DNA of 14,488 nucleotides, taken from contig CAJGDX010000052.1 in NCBI GenBank assembly GCA_904502185.1, forward strand, positions 1 through 14,488, given 5' to 3'. The notes under the pieces are model-generated. The model was given only the letters and a program-made list of their open reading frames with translations, was not told the DNA's origin and did not search any database. Positions 14,398 through 14,488 of this stretch are shown in pieces; the first letter of the stretch is position 1, and every line of letters begins with the position of its first letter. The position numbers were made by a program, and so were the translations under genes. The stretch is from an uncultured Bacteroidaceae bacterium (GTDB lineage Bacteria; Bacteroidota; Bacteroidia; Bacteroidales; Bacteroidaceae).

Positions 14398-14488
14398 TCA
14401 GGAATTGCCTTACGGCAATATCCTTCAGTCGGTTAAACCTTGTCACCAATAACTTTTCATCTTTTGCAAGGGGTGAAACAGTTAGGCC
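14285..14488 (-). pseudogene. minus-strand coding remnant, frame A (open at right edge)
   Basis: This frame is open from the right edge to TAA at 14285-14287, 67 residues. Its first part (LTVSPLAKDEKLLVTRFNRL, then KDIAVRQFLNKGRNQ) looks like helical protein. The last part (PCPVCRALLPTFRAPKSRDR) runs through the 12-bp palindrome and reads like translated repeat DNA. It may be the upstream part of the same broken gene as frame B, or the C-terminus of a gene outside the window. Identity is unknown. Confidence 0.35.
14324..14350. repeat. perfect 12-bp inverted repeat, 3-base loop
   Basis: CCTACTTTTCGG (14324-14335) and CCGAAAAGTAGG (14339-14350) are exact reverse complements around CGC. There is no T-run after it. 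It lies inside the overlap of two open minus-strand frames. A second, smaller hairpin, ATTGCC with GGCAAT, stands at 14404-14419. Confidence 0.6.

Noticed and set aside
1..14488. CRISPR array, tRNA or rRNA genes
   Set aside because: No regularly spaced direct repeats and no cloverleaf or rRNA-like sequence were seen.

Overview
The window reads as a chromosomal segment of a Bacteroidota member, most likely order Bacteroidales. The reasons are promoter -7 boxes of the TAnnTTTG type, a YidC with the long periplasmic domain used by Gram-negative bacteria, an S46 dipeptidyl-peptidase, a DUF3078 outer-membrane protein, and fasciclin-type surface lipoproteins with a C-terminal module that I associate with this group. 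I cannot assign a genus from the sequence alone.

Left region (1-4568). Two tandem plus-strand paralogs encode large fasciclin-domain lipoproteins. The first is cut by the left edge of the window; the second is complete and starts with a lipoprotein signal peptide. They are close to identical over the first ~150 visible bases, then diverge strongly, which suggests partial gene conversion. Each is followed by a cluster of palindromic repeats. The same three modules occur in both clusters but in a different order. Between the two genes lies a 676-base spacer with candidate promoters, a run of eight G, an 11-bp inverted repeat and a hairpin that covers the ribosome binding site of the second paralog.

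Middle region (4569-8393). Two minus-strand genes 21 bases apart form a likely operon: a DUF3078 outer-membrane protein, then a CPA2-type cation/proton antiporter with a cytosolic C-terminal domain. Their promoter lies in the divergent spacer shared with yidC.

Right region (8394-13989). On the plus strand, yidC (membrane protein insertase) is followed after 14 bases by a 211-residue protein of unknown function, and then by a strong intrinsic terminator. Next come a uracil/hypoxanthine-DNA-glycosylase-like protein with its own promoter and an S46 dipeptidyl-peptidase of DPP7 type, closed by a 24-bp-stem terminator.

Right edge (13990-14488). This part holds a second terminator-like hairpin and a stretch that is open in two overlapping minus-strand frames and contains a 12-bp palindrome. 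It looks like a frameshifted gene end or a repeat-derived remnant.

Most of the window is conserved housekeeping or envelope genes. The parts worth a second look are the fasciclin paralog pair with its structured leader and shuffled repeat modules, the yidC-linked unknown protein, and the remnant at the right edge. I did not find a clear new defence or mobile system.
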